Shown here in pieces: positions 7,972 to 16,497 of a stretch of 23,847 nt of DNA. Origin of the DNA: an uncultured Myxococcales bacterium (GTDB lineage: Bacteria > Myxococcota_A > Polyangia > Polyangiales > Polyangiaceae). The notes beneath the pieces are model-generated. The model was not told the origin of the DNA, did no database searches, and was given only the letters and a program-made list of their open reading frames with translations. The number at the start of each line of letters is the position of its first letter. The stretch's first letter is position 1. Both the position numbers and the translations under genes were made by a program. The DNA lies in the NCBI GenBank assembly GCA_937998045.1, contig CALKVG010000201.1, forward strand, positions 1 to 23,847, read 5' to 3'.

Positions 7972-8886
7972 ATGCACGTCGCCATCCTCGGTGCAGGCGC
8001 GCTAGGCACCGTGTATGGGGCGCGTCTTGCTCTCTTCGGAGGCTGCGAAGTGAGCGTGATCGCGCGCTCTCCGGGTCCGTCGAGGCGGGTCAGGCTCGAG
8101 CGCGTCGAGAACGGCGACGTGACCCTGTGGGAAATGCCCGCGCGCGTCGATCGAGCTCCGCGCCGCGCAGACGTGGTGTTGGCGTGCGTCCGCTACGAGC
8201 AGCTCGACGCAATCTCGGCGCGGCTGGAGGGTGGTAGCGCGCCGGTCGTCGTGCTGACGCCCATGATGCTCCAGGATCACGCCCGCCTTTCGGCCGCCCT
8301 GCCTGGCCGCGTGCGTGCGGGAATGCCCAGCGTCGTCTCGTACGAGAACGACGCGCGCGCAGTTCGCTACTGGCTCCCCCGCATGGCGACGACGCTGATC
8401 GAGTCGCCGGGCGACGCGGGCCCGGAGCCTGAGCTCGTTCGTCGCCTCGAGCGCGCCGAGATCGGCGCCCGCACGCACGACGACGTCCTCGAGCGCAACG
8501 TAGCGACGACGGTGTCGTTCATTCCGATCGCGATGGCCCTCGACGTCGCGGGATCCATCGACGGCGTGCTGCAGGATGAAGAGCTCTTGACGCTCGCACT
8601 CGATGCGGCAGACGAGGGCCGCGAGCTCGGGCGCGCCGTCGGCAAGGCCGAGGCGTGGGCCGCGCTGCTGCTGCGCTTCGTCGGACCGTTCACGTTCAAG
8701 GTGGGCATCGGCATCGCGCGCTCGCGCGCGCAAGAGGCGGTGCGGTACGTCGAGCAGCACTTCGGCCGGAAGCTACACGCGCAGAACGTGGCGATGGCGG
8801 CGCGCATCGTCGACCTGGCCAAAGAAAAGGGGACACGGCACGACGCCCTGGACGGACTCCTCGCGCGCCTTCGCGCAACTGGCTGA
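7972..8886 (+). CDS. Ketopantoate reductase (PanE/ApbA)-like protein, divergent
   Basis: 304 residues from ATG 7972, with AGGGGAG as ribosome site. The N-terminus is a Rossmann NAD(P)-binding motif (MHVAILGAGALGTVYGARLA, GxGxxG at 7-12), and the overall two-domain layout and length fit the ketopantoate reductase family, whose type member reduces 2-dehydropantoate to pantoate with NADPH for coenzyme A synthesis. Key positions differ. Where PanE has a Lys after the nucleotide-binding fold this protein has Arg74 (ACVRYEQLDA). The NG motif is replaced by LTPMML. The region of the catalytic Lys followed by Asn reads LERNVATTV, with Arg175. By eye the catalytic set is not conserved, so I call the fold but not the reaction; another oxidoreductase or a binding role is possible. 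It overlaps no neighbour and converges with the TPR gene with 21 bases between the stops. Confidence 0.8.
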   Translation: MHVAILGAGALGTVYGARLALFGGCEVSVIARSPGPSRRVRLERVENGDVTLWEMPARVDRAPRRADVVLACVRYEQLDAISARLEGGSAPVVVLTPMMLQDHARLSAALPGRVRAGMPSVVSYENDARAVRYWLPRMATTLIESPGDAGPEPELVRRLERAEIGARTHDDVLERNVATTVSFIPIAMALDVAGSIDGVLQDEELLTLALDAADEGRELGRAVGKAEAWAALLLRFVGPFTFKVGIGIARSRAQEAVRYVEQHFGRKLHAQNVAMAARIVDLAKEKGTRHDALDGLLARLRATG

Positions 8887-8907
8887 GCCCCTATCGCGTG
8901 GCGCGGC

Positions 8908-10821
8908 CTACCCCCGGCCGCCGCCACGCAGCGCCGCCCGCAGCCTCGCGCCCCACCCGGGCGGGGTGCGCTCGCTTTGCCGCCAGCGCTCCTCGAGCTC
9001 TCGAGCCGCCGCGTTCTCCGGATCGAGCACGAGCGCCCTCCGCGCCGCATCGCGCGCTTCCGCCGTACGCCCTGCGGCCGCGAGCGCTCTGCCCAGAACG
9101 ACGAGGCCACGGGACGACTCTCCCTCGAGCGCGAGGACGGTCTGCCCGTGCGAAACCGCCGCCTGCGCGTCGTCGAGCGAGAGCAGAACCTCGACCAGCT
9201 CGCCGTGGAGGGGCGGCGCGCCGGGGGCGAGCTCCAGGGCGACGTCCAACGCTCCGCGGGCGGCGACCAGGCGGCCGCGACGTCGCTCGGCGACGGCGAC
9301 CGCGAGCCATCCAAGCCAGGAAGCGTGGAGCGTCGCGACCCGGCGCGCTCGCGACGCGATGTCGTCCAGATCCTCCGGCCGGGCGACATGCGCCGCGCGC
9401 AGCACGCTCTGGACTTCGAGATCCGCGCCACCGTCCTCGATCGCCAGCTTGATGATCTGCGCCTCCGCGGCCGGGGCCGAGCCGGGCGCCATGCGCTCGA
9501 TCTCGGCGAGGTGCGCGCGCGCGGTGGTGCTCTCGCCGAGCGAGACCTGCGACTTCGCCAGCGCGAGGACCGCCCACAGATCGGACGGCGTCGCCTCGAG
9601 CAAGCGGGTACACAGGCGAGCCACGCGCGACGCACGCGCGATGCCCTCTCCCTCGGTGGCCAGGGCGAGCTGCACCGCCCGGCGAAGGACATCGGGGTGC
9701 GCGCGCGGCGACGCGAGTGCAGCGTCCACGAGCCACTCCGCCATCGCGGAGTCGCGCGAGCGCAGCGCGAGCGCCGCCATGCTCCCGAAAGCTGCAGGAT
9801 GCACCGGATCGCTCGCCAGCGCCTTGCGCCACTCCACCTCGGCGGCCTGGAGGTCCCCTCGGGCCGCGAGCACGAGACCGCGCTCGGAACCGAGCAGCGG
9901 GTCGCTCGCCGCCTCCAGCGCGCCGGTATTCAGCGTCGTGAGCGCGGCATCGAGGTTGCCCTGCGCGCGGAGCGCTTGCGAGAGCAGCGCGTAGAGCCGC
10001 GCGCGTTTTGCCGAGAGCGCGATGGCCGCATTGAGCCTTCGCTCGGCGTCTCTTGCGCGGCCGAGCCGCAGCAGGAGGGCCGCAAGGGCCTCCACGAGCT
10101 CGACGTGCGAGGGAGCGTCCTCGACCGCGCGTTCGAGGGCGCGGGCAGCCGCCGCGGCGAGCTTGGGGTCGAGCGCGGGGCCTGCCGCGGTCTCGAGCGC
10201 GAGCGCCGCAAGCCGCTCGACGGGATAACGCGCCAGCGGAGCGTCTTCGATCGCCCGGCCGAGGTGGAGCATCGCCGCGAGCCGGTCGTGCGGCCCGCCG
10301 CGCAGAGGATCGTGCAAAGCGCAGCGCTCGGCGCGCAGAACGCTCTCCAGCGATTCCCAGTCGAGGTCCCGCAGACCGCCGAGCGCGCCGATCTCGCCGC
10401 CCAAACCCTTCCAGATCTGCTCGAGCGCGCCGACCAGCGAAGCGCCGGCACACGCGTCGTCGAGCGCCGCGTCCACGCGGGCGCGTGTCTTGCCATCGCG
10501 CGCGTCGAAGGCCAGAAGCTGTATCGTCCCGTGGCCTTCGAGCGGCGGCTCGAACGCTCCCGTCAACACGACACCGACCCCGGACGGCGCGTCCCCGCGC
10601 GTGGCGATGTCCTTCCACGCCGCCGGCGGCACGAACGCCTCGACCGGCGCTGGGGCGGCGTCTCCCGGCTCCTCGTTGCGGCGGGCGTGGAGCTGCGCGA
10701 TCGCAACGCCCCCGCCCTCGACCTGCACGAACGTGTGCACCAGCGCCGCGAGCCCGAGCCCGAGCCCACGGCCCTCGGTGGGGACACCGAAGGGGATGAC
10801 GACTGCACGCGGCGTGGACAT
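8908..10821 (-). CDS. Tetratricopeptide-repeat protein
   Basis: 637 residues from ATG 10821. The open frame continues upstream, but this ATG has a clear AAGGAG ribosome site and the upstream residues run into the divergent lipoprotein gene. The N-terminal 170 residues (MSTPRAVVIPFGVPTEGRGL...) form an unrecognised alpha/beta domain. From about residue 215 on, TPR-type helix pairs dominate: PSHVELVEALAALLLRLGRA, GNLDAALTTLNTGALEAASD, GDLQAAEVEWRKALASDPVH and, near the end, GRTAEARDAARRALVLDPEN. No signal peptide or membrane segment is visible, so the protein is probably cytoplasmic. TPR arrays bind partner proteins; the partner here is not evident. The gene is transcribed away from the LprI-like lipoprotein gene. 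Confidence 0.88.
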   Translation of the reverse strand: MSTPRAVVIPFGVPTEGRGLGLGLAALVHTFVQVEGGGVAIAQLHARRNEEPGDAAPAPVEAFVPPAAWKDIATRGDAPSGVGVVLTGAFEPPLEGHGTIQLLAFDARDGKTRARVDAALDDACAGASLVGALEQIWKGLGGEIGALGGLRDLDWESLESVLRAERCALHDPLRGGPHDRLAAMLHLGRAIEDAPLARYPVERLAALALETAAGPALDPKLAAAAARALERAVEDAPSHVELVEALAALLLRLGRARDAERRLNAAIALSAKRARLYALLSQALRAQGNLDAALTTLNTGALEAASDPLLGSERGLVLAARGDLQAAEVEWRKALASDPVHPAAFGSMAALALRSRDSAMAEWLVDAALASPRAHPDVLRRAVQLALATEGEGIARASRVARLCTRLLEATPSDLWAVLALAKSQVSLGESTTARAHLAEIERMAPGSAPAAEAQIIKLAIEDGGADLEVQSVLRAAHVARPEDLDDIASRARRVATLHASWLGWLAVAVAERRRGRLVAARGALDVALELAPGAPPLHGELVEVLLSLDDAQAAVSHGQTVLALEGESSRGLVVLGRALAAAGRTAEARDAARRALVLDPENAAARELEERWRQSERTPPGWGARLRAALRGGGRG

Positions 10822-10915
10822 GGACCGCTCGCTCCTTAGCCCATTTCGGGGAGTTGGGCAGGCGAGAGGCTCACTATATCTTGGAGGAGGGCGCCCGCGC
10901 CCCGAGCCGGCACAG

Positions 10916-12091
10916 ATGCTTTCTCGCGCACCTACCTGGATCGGCTGGATCGTGGCGATCGTGCCTCTCGTCTTCGTGGCGTGCACGCGCGGATCGCGCC
11001 CGTCTCCGGACGCGGACGTGCCGAGTCCCGCCGTGGATCCGCACGACCGGCAGCCCGTGACACGACCCGGGGCGCTCGCCAGGGCGGACGCGCTCCCCGG
11101 TCTGGACGCCGGCATGCTCCCGAAGACGACGAGCGCCGACGGCGCGGCGGAGCGGGCGGACCAATGCCTCGCGGATCCCCGCTGCGAAGCGAGCGAAGCG
11201 GGGCGCCTGTACGAGGCGGCGGACGACGCCGGCGCGACGAGGGCCGATTGTTTTCGCTTCTATTACGGATCGGCGGTGGCGAAGGACTTGCGGCGCGCGC
11301 GGCTCTGCCTCGAGCGCCGAGTGAGCGCCGAGCAATCCCCGCGCGGATCCTCACCGACGCTCGAGCGAAGCGTTCTGGCGCTGATGTGGATCGAGGGCCA
11401 GGGCGGCTCTCCGGACGGCAAGCACGCGATGCAGCTGCTCGCCGGGACGTTCGCGGACATGGACGTGCAAGATCTACGCGGACGCGCCCAGCATGCGCCG
11501 CCCGCCAACGCGCCGGAGATCGATTTCTGCCGCGACGTGGCGAGCACCACACAAAGCCTCCTCGGCTGCGCAGGCGTGGACCGTGAGCGTGCAGAGACGG
11601 ACCAGCGCCTCGTCGACAAGACGCTCGTACGGCGGCTGGATGCGGCCGGGCAGGCGCTGTACGCGCGCGGCGCCCGATCGTTCGGGGAGTTCCTCACGAA
11701 GGACATGGCTCTATGGGGAGATCGCTTTCGCGGCGGGTCGCTGTCCCCCGTCGAATCCGCCTCTCACGGCACCGAACTCGTTCGCCAGCGAGCCATGCGC
11801 CTTCGAGGCGCAACGACGTTGCCGGCTGCTCTCGAAACCGCGGAGCAGGCGCACCGCGCCGACGCCGAGCTCAACGCAACGTACCGCGCGGTCCTGTCCA
11901 GCGCATCCGACGAGGCGAGTCGCAAGCTGCTGCGCGATGCGCAGCTGGCGTGGATCCGCTATCGCGACGACGAGATGGCCGTCTGGCGCAGCCTGTTCCC
12001 GCAAGCGGGAGAAGCGATCGACGCGCACGCCACGACGTATTTGACCGAGGATCGCACGGCGGCCCTGAAGGCGCTCGCCGAGCACCCGTGA
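10916..12091 (+). CDS. Lipoprotein with LprI-like (DUF1311-type) C-terminal region
   Basis: 391 residues from ATG 10916, picked because it opens a lipoprotein signal (MLSRAPTWIGWIVAIVPLVF, then VAC with Cys23). The ribosome site is weak. Residues about 75-190 have short helices and several Cys (QCLADPRCEASEAGRLYEAA, RARLCLERRVSAEQSP, LALMWIEGQGGSPDGKHAMQ) that resemble Sel1-type repeats. The last 80 residues match the LprI/DUF1311 pattern: ADAELNATYRAVLS, then LRDAQLAWIRYRDDEMAVWR. LprI is known in Mycobacterium as a lysozyme-inhibiting lipoprotein, and the domain is widespread with mostly unknown roles. A preceding stretch (TDQRLVDKTLVRRLDAAGQA) may be a second, degenerate copy. The location is probably periplasmic or outer-membrane. 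Protection against peptidoglycan hydrolases is only a hypothesis. The stop faces the ppk1 stop across 39 bases. Confidence 0.82.
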   Translation: MLSRAPTWIGWIVAIVPLVFVACTRGSRPSPDADVPSPAVDPHDRQPVTRPGALARADALPGLDAGMLPKTTSADGAAERADQCLADPRCEASEAGRLYEAADDAGATRADCFRFYYGSAVAKDLRRARLCLERRVSAEQSPRGSSPTLERSVLALMWIEGQGGSPDGKHAMQLLAGTFADMDVQDLRGRAQHAPPANAPEIDFCRDVASTTQSLLGCAGVDRERAETDQRLVDKTLVRRLDAAGQALYARGARSFGEFLTKDMALWGDRFRGGSLSPVESASHGTELVRQRAMRLRGATTLPAALETAEQAHRADAELNATYRAVLSSASDEASRKLLRDAQLAWIRYRDDEMAVWRSLFPQAGEAIDAHATTYLTEDRTAALKALAEHP

Positions 12092-12130
12092 GGGGTCGGG
12101 GCCGCAAAAGGTCGAGACCGACGAGTGCCC

Positions 12131-14464
12131 CTACGTCGGCGTCTTCTTCTGTCCTGGAGCGTCGCGGCGGGGCCTCCTACCCTCGGCGAGCTTTCCGTCG
12201 AGCTTGGTCCGCTGCGGCAAGAGGTGGAAACGGCCGCTCGAGGCCGACGCCTCGGCCGCCTTGACGCGATCGCGCGTCATCTCGATGAACTTTGCCTGGC
12301 ACCGAAAGGCCGGTGCGTTCGGCTTCGGCTGTACGCGCTCGTAAGTGCCGTCCGGCTTGAGGAGCCAGCTCTTCACGTTGTCCGCGATCTGCAGCTCGAG
12401 GATGTCGACGAGGCGGGCGCGGATTCCGGGGTCGTCCACCGGGAGCATCGCCTCGACGCGACGGTGGAAGTTGCGAGGCATCCAGTCGGCGCTGCCGATG
12501 TAGAGCTCGTCTTTCCCTCCATTGGCGAAGGAGAACGCTCGCCCGTGCTCGAGGAAGCGGTCGATGAGGGCCCGCACCTCGATGGTCTCGCTCACGCGCG
12601 GGACTCTCGGGCGCAAGCAGCAGATGCCGCGCACGAGGAGCGTGATGGGCACGCCCGCCTGCGACGCCCGGTAGAGCGCCTCGATGACGTCCGCGTCGAC
12701 CAGGCTGTTCATCTTCGCGACGATGCGCGCGGGCCGACCGGCGCGGTCGCGCTCGGCCTCGCGCGCGATGAGCGCAAGGACCGACTCGTGGAGCCCGAGC
12801 GGCGCGACGATCAGCTTGTTCCACTTCGGCGGGGCGCTGTACCCGGTAAGGAGATTGAACAGGCTCGACACGTCCTCGCAGACGTCCGGGCGGGCCGTGA
12901 TCAGCGAGTAGTCCGTGTAGAGGCGCGCGGTGGTCGGGTTGTAGTTTCCGGTCGACAGGTGGGCATAGCGCCTGAGCTTTCCCTTCTCGCGCCGGACGAT
13001 GAGCAGGCACTTCGCGTGCGTCTTGAGTCCGAGGAGACCGTAGACGACGTGCGCGCCGGCCTGCTCCAGCATGCGCGCCCAGACGATGTTCGACTCCTCG
13101 TCGAACCGCGCCTTGAGCTCGACGATCGCGGTGACCTGCTTGCCGCTCTCGGCCGCGCGCACCAGGGCCTTCACGATCGGAGAGTCTCCGCCCGCGCGGT
13201 AGAGCGTCTGCTTGATCGCGAGGACGTCGTGGTCGTCGGCCGCGCGCGCGATGAGATCGACGACGCTGTCGAACGACTCGTAGGGGTGGTGCAGGAGCAC
13301 GTCTTGTTCGCGGATGACCGCGAAGATGTCGTCAGCCTCGCGCAGCGGCGGGACGGCGTGGGGCAGGAACGGCTCGTCGCGGAGCGCGCGGACCTCCGCG
13401 CGCGTCATGCTCATGAGGTCGGCGGCGTTGAGCATGCCACGGACGTTGTAGACGTCCTTCTCCGGATCGAGCTTGAAGGCCTTCACCAGCTTGGCGAGGC
13501 TGCCGGCCGGGGGATCGCCCGAGACCTCCAAGCGTACGGCGTTGCCGCGTTCGCGTCGGCGCAGCTCCTGCTGGATGGACTGGAGCAGATCCTCGGCCTC
13601 CTCCTCGTCGACCTCGATGTCGAAGTTGCGCGTGACGCGGAAGACGTAGAGCCCCTTGATGCGCGCGCTCGGGAAGATGGTTCCCACGTGGCGCGCCAGC
13701 AGGTCCTCGAGCAGGACGAACGCGCGCAGCGCGGGCTGCCCGCTCGGCGTCTTGACGCCCGAGACCGGGAAGAGCCGCGGCAGCATCGAGGGGACCTGCA
13801 CGACGCCGAAGCCCTGATCGAGCGTGCCCTCGCGCATGAACATGACGCCCAGGTTCAAGCTGCGATTGCGGACCTGAGGGAACGGGTGCCCGGGGTCGAT
13901 CGCGATCGGCGTGAGGATCGGGAACACTTCGTTCTCGAACCGGGCGTCGAGCTCGGCGAGCGCATCGGCTGCGAGCTCCGTAGGCTTCACGAAGACGATT
14001 CCCGCCTCGGCGAGCTTCGGAAGGAGCGCCTCGAGGCCGTGGGATTGCGCCGCGGCCAGCTCGTGGACGCGCGCGGCGATCCGCGAGAGCTGCTCGGCCA
14101 CCGTCATTCCGTCCGGCCCGAGGTCGCCGACCTCACCGGTGAGCTGCTGCTTCAGGCCCGCCACGCGGACCATGAAGAACTCGTCGAGGTTGCTGGCGAC
14201 GATCGCGTGAAACTTGAGGCGCTCGAGCAAGGGCACGCTCTCGCTATCGGCCTCGTCGAGGACGCGTGCGTTGAACTCGAGCCAGGAGAGCTCGCGGTTC
14301 AGGTAGAGGGTGCTCGCGCGAGTGTCCAGGCCCTCGCCGTTCGGCGAGGGCTGAACGGACGCAGGACCTGGAGTTATCGAGAGCGAGCCGCTCGCCGGTT
14401 GTGGCGACCAGCTTGATGACGGCGAGGTGGAACTGGCGCTCGTACTCTCGGTTGTATCGACCAT
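12131..14464 (-). CDS. ppk1: Polyphosphate kinase 1
   Basis: 777 residues. Ppk1 reversibly transfers the terminal phosphate of ATP to inorganic polyphosphate and supports stress survival, motility and development in many bacteria. The N-domain starts near residue 50 (LYLNRELSWLEFNARVLDEA, NLDEFFMVRVAGLKQQ), followed by the head domain and the two phospholipase-D-like C-domains. The autophosphorylated histidine is visible in LKTHAKC (His483), and the second histidine in FLEHGRAFSF (His640), with IGSADWMPRN after it. All main family motifs are present, and the length is slightly above the usual 690-720 because of a Ser/Pro-rich N-terminus of about 45 residues and a basic C-terminal tail of about 40. 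The ATG at 14464 lacks a clear ribosome site; a start closer to the conserved region is possible. It lies 33 bases after the GT-C-like gene, suggesting cotranscription. Confidence 0.97.
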   Translation of the reverse strand: MVDTTESTSASSTSPSSSWSPQPASGSLSITPGPASVQPSPNGEGLDTRASTLYLNRELSWLEFNARVLDEADSESVPLLERLKFHAIVASNLDEFFMVRVAGLKQQLTGEVGDLGPDGMTVAEQLSRIAARVHELAAAQSHGLEALLPKLAEAGIVFVKPTELAADALAELDARFENEVFPILTPIAIDPGHPFPQVRNRSLNLGVMFMREGTLDQGFGVVQVPSMLPRLFPVSGVKTPSGQPALRAFVLLEDLLARHVGTIFPSARIKGLYVFRVTRNFDIEVDEEEAEDLLQSIQQELRRRERGNAVRLEVSGDPPAGSLAKLVKAFKLDPEKDVYNVRGMLNAADLMSMTRAEVRALRDEPFLPHAVPPLREADDIFAVIREQDVLLHHPYESFDSVVDLIARAADDHDVLAIKQTLYRAGGDSPIVKALVRAAESGKQVTAIVELKARFDEESNIVWARMLEQAGAHVVYGLLGLKTHAKCLLIVRREKGKLRRYAHLSTGNYNPTTARLYTDYSLITARPDVCEDVSSLFNLLTGYSAPPKWNKLIVAPLGLHESVLALIAREAERDRAGRPARIVAKMNSLVDADVIEALYRASQAGVPITLLVRGICCLRPRVPRVSETIEVRALIDRFLEHGRAFSFANGGKDELYIGSADWMPRNFHRRVEAMLPVDDPGIRARLVDILELQIADNVKSWLLKPDGTYERVQPKPNAPAFRCQAKFIEMTRDRVKAAEASASSGRFHLLPQRTKLDGKLAEGRRPRRDAPGQKKTPT

Positions 14465-14497
14465 TGATTGGGTGTCTCGGGGGATCGGTACTTTAGC

Positions 14498-16249
14498 TTA
14501 AGGACCCTGGTCGGGCGCATCGTCCGGGGACTCCGCCGGCGCTTCCGGCTCAGCTGCAAGATCCTTCCTTAACCATACGTGGTCGTGGCCGAAGCGCGCC
14601 GTTTCTCGATACCGCGCGCGCACCCAGTCGGCCGTGCCCGCGCAGTGATCGGCGAAATCGTTCCAGGCGTCCGTCTGCGCCAGCAACGGCGCGCCGTCGA
14701 GGAACACGAACGCCGCGGGAGGCTGCGCGGCGATGCGCGCGCGCAAGTCGGCCTCGTGCGCGTCGCGGATCGCCCGGATGCGCTCGGACTGAGGTCCGTC
14801 GGGTCGGCCGCCGGTGCCGCCGCCGAGCGCGGCGTCGGCGTTCAGGTCGTAAGCGTAAATGTACGGGGTGGCGCTGAGGCGCCGAGCCAGAAAGAGGAGG
14901 TATGGGTCCATCCCGTAAAGCTGCACGCGGTCTTGCGGCTGCGTGTGATCGCGCAGGTATTCGGCGGTCTCGCGCAGCTCGTACGGAAAGTAGTCGACCT
15001 CGGGGAAGTGGGCGAAGTACTCGCGCGTCGACCTCGCTTCGGGCGTAGCCGCTCCCCAGAGCAACCATGTCGCCCGGATGTGAGGCGAGTCCTCCATCGA
15101 CGTGGCGATGCGCAGGGCGAAGACGGTCGCTGCGGCGAGAGGCGCGAGGCGCAGGAGCGCGCGGTCTCGGCGGCCGACGCGGGTGCGCTCCGAGAGCCAC
15201 GCCGCGAAGACGAGCCACTGCAGATGAACGGACGCCGTGAGCGGATGAAAGTGATACGGGAAGCCCTTGGCTTGCGCCGCCACGCTGCCGAGGGCGCATA
15301 TCGGCAGCAGCGCCACCCCGAGGACGCGCGGCGGCATCTCGCGAAGGGCGACGAGACCGACCAGGACGACGGCGCCCGTGATCGCGAAGATCGCCTGAGT
15401 CGCGCACCACGCGTTCGAGAAGATGTCCATCGCGGCGCGAGGCCAGATGAACCTATACATCGCGGGCACGTCGACGAGCTGGATGCGCGCGAAAGCAAGC
15501 GGCGCGCCGAGCGCCGCGAGCACGCCGAGCTGAGAAGCGGCGCCGATCGCCCCGCCGGCGCCGAACGCGAGCAAGGCGCGCCGACGCGGCCACGGCAGCG
15601 TATCGTCGCAGACGACGGCCACGAGCTGGACGAGCGTGAAAGCCGCGTACGTCGGCTTGCCGAACCACGGCACGACGCTCAGCGCTCCAACGACCGCCAA
15701 GAGGATGGGGCGGCGGGGCGGCAGCGCCCGGCGCGACGGGGCCTGGGCGACGAGCTGCAGCGCCACGCTCGGCAGCAGGAACCAGTCGAAGAAACTCTCG
15801 CGCTGGGCCAGATCCCAGAAGCCGTACAGCAGGTATTGTCCGCTCAGCACGACCCATCCGGCGACCGCCCATGCGACGCGCTCGAGCGCGTCGGGGCGTC
15901 GCCGGGACCTCAGGCCGGGGAGGCAAGCGCCGACTGCCGCGAAGGTGAGCCCGGTGACGAAAAGGTCGAGGACGCGAAACCTGTGCTCGTCTGCGCCCCC
16001 GACCATGAGGAACGCCAGATGAATCCAGTGCGTCAGAGGGCCGTTGACGTCGCGAACATCGCGGTAGTCGACTTGGCCCTGACGGAGGGCCCACGCGATG
16101 TACTGGAAGATGCCCTGGTCGCGTCCCAGCGGAGTCAGGGAGGCCCGGCGTGTGGCGTCGGCCACCCACGCCAAGGGCGGCAGCGCCAGCGCGAGCGGAG
16201 CCAGTACCGAGCGCAAGAAGCGCGTCCTCGCGTAGCGGCTGGCGTACAT
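14498..16249 (-). CDS. Polytopic membrane protein, GT-C glycosyltransferase-like
   Basis: 583 residues from ATG 16249. An ATG at 16354 is in frame, but its 35 extra residues (MEPAAPVRIGRARRRASFAS...) do not look like a membrane protein start, whereas MYASRYARTRFLRSVLAPLA does. About 11-12 hydrophobic segments fill residues 12-390, and a soluble domain of about 190 residues follows (VDYFPYELRETAEYLRDHTQ...VWLRKDL). The first external loop has GRDQGIFQYIAWALRQGQVD followed by YRDVRDVNGPLTHW. This acidic loop-1 pattern resembles the GT-C fold of protein mannosyltransferases and ArnT, which take sugars from polyprenyl-phosphate carriers. I infer a lipid-linked sugar transferase acting on the outer face of the inner membrane; substrate unknown. 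It is transcribed with ppk1 and divergent from the DHH phosphoesterase gene. Confidence 0.8.
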   Translation of the reverse strand: MYASRYARTRFLRSVLAPLALALPPLAWVADATRRASLTPLGRDQGIFQYIAWALRQGQVDYRDVRDVNGPLTHWIHLAFLMVGGADEHRFRVLDLFVTGLTFAAVGACLPGLRSRRRPDALERVAWAVAGWVVLSGQYLLYGFWDLAQRESFFDWFLLPSVALQLVAQAPSRRALPPRRPILLAVVGALSVVPWFGKPTYAAFTLVQLVAVVCDDTLPWPRRRALLAFGAGGAIGAASQLGVLAALGAPLAFARIQLVDVPAMYRFIWPRAAMDIFSNAWCATQAIFAITGAVVLVGLVALREMPPRVLGVALLPICALGSVAAQAKGFPYHFHPLTASVHLQWLVFAAWLSERTRVGRRDRALLRLAPLAAATVFALRIATSMEDSPHIRATWLLWGAATPEARSTREYFAHFPEVDYFPYELRETAEYLRDHTQPQDRVQLYGMDPYLLFLARRLSATPYIYAYDLNADAALGGGTGGRPDGPQSERIRAIRDAHEADLRARIAAQPPAAFVFLDGAPLLAQTDAWNDFADHCAGTADWVRARYRETARFGHDHVWLRKDLAAEPEAPAESPDDAPDQGP

Positions 16250-16497
16250 CGCGGCGGGTGCGCAGACTACCAAGTGCCAAACGGGACACCGAAGACTCGC
16301 GAACGACGCTCGTCGTCGGGCGCGTCCGATCCGAACCGGGGCAGCCGGCTCCACGGCGGGTAAGTGGACGACGTTCGCGCATTTTTCGTCGGACTTTCGC
16401 GCCTCTGCCCTGTTGGCATCATCCGTGCGTTACACGGACGCCGGAAGGAACCAAGCTCAGTCAATTCTGCCGGTAGCCTGGATTTGTCGGTGCAATC
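16250..16497. other. Divergent intergenic region between the GT-C-like gene and the DHH gene
   Basis: About 248 bases if the downstream start of the minus-strand gene is right. It contains a local AT-rich stretch near 16380-16395, a perfect short dyad at 16422-16438 and an AT-richer zone upstream of the DHH start. I see no gene in it other than the possible N-terminal extension of the GT-C-like protein. Confidence 0.5.
16422..16438. repeat. Inverted repeat, 6-base arms, in the divergent promoter region
   Basis: TCCGTG, a 5-base spacer CGTTA, then CACGGA: a perfect dyad 60 bases before the DHH gene start. Its size and place suit a dimeric repressor or activator site, or a small hairpin in the leader. 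No regulator for it is evident in the window. Confidence 0.5.

Noticed and set aside
8977..10839. Long plus-strand open frame opposite the TPR gene
   Set aside because: Antisense shadow; TPR periodicity and the AAGGAG site support the minus strand.
10854..10880. TTGGGC and TATATC in the TPR/lipoprotein divergent region as a promoter
   Set aside because: Only three of six bases fit at -35 and the spacing is 15; too weak to annotate.
12125..14416. Long plus-strand open frame opposite ppk1
   Set aside because: It is an Arg/Asp/Leu-rich antisense frame created by the GC-rich third positions of ppk1; ppk1 itself has all family motifs.
14579..16363. Long plus-strand open frame opposite the GT-C-like gene
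   Set aside because: The composition (Arg, Glu, Gln, Pro) has no folded-protein pattern, while the minus strand encodes clear membrane helices.
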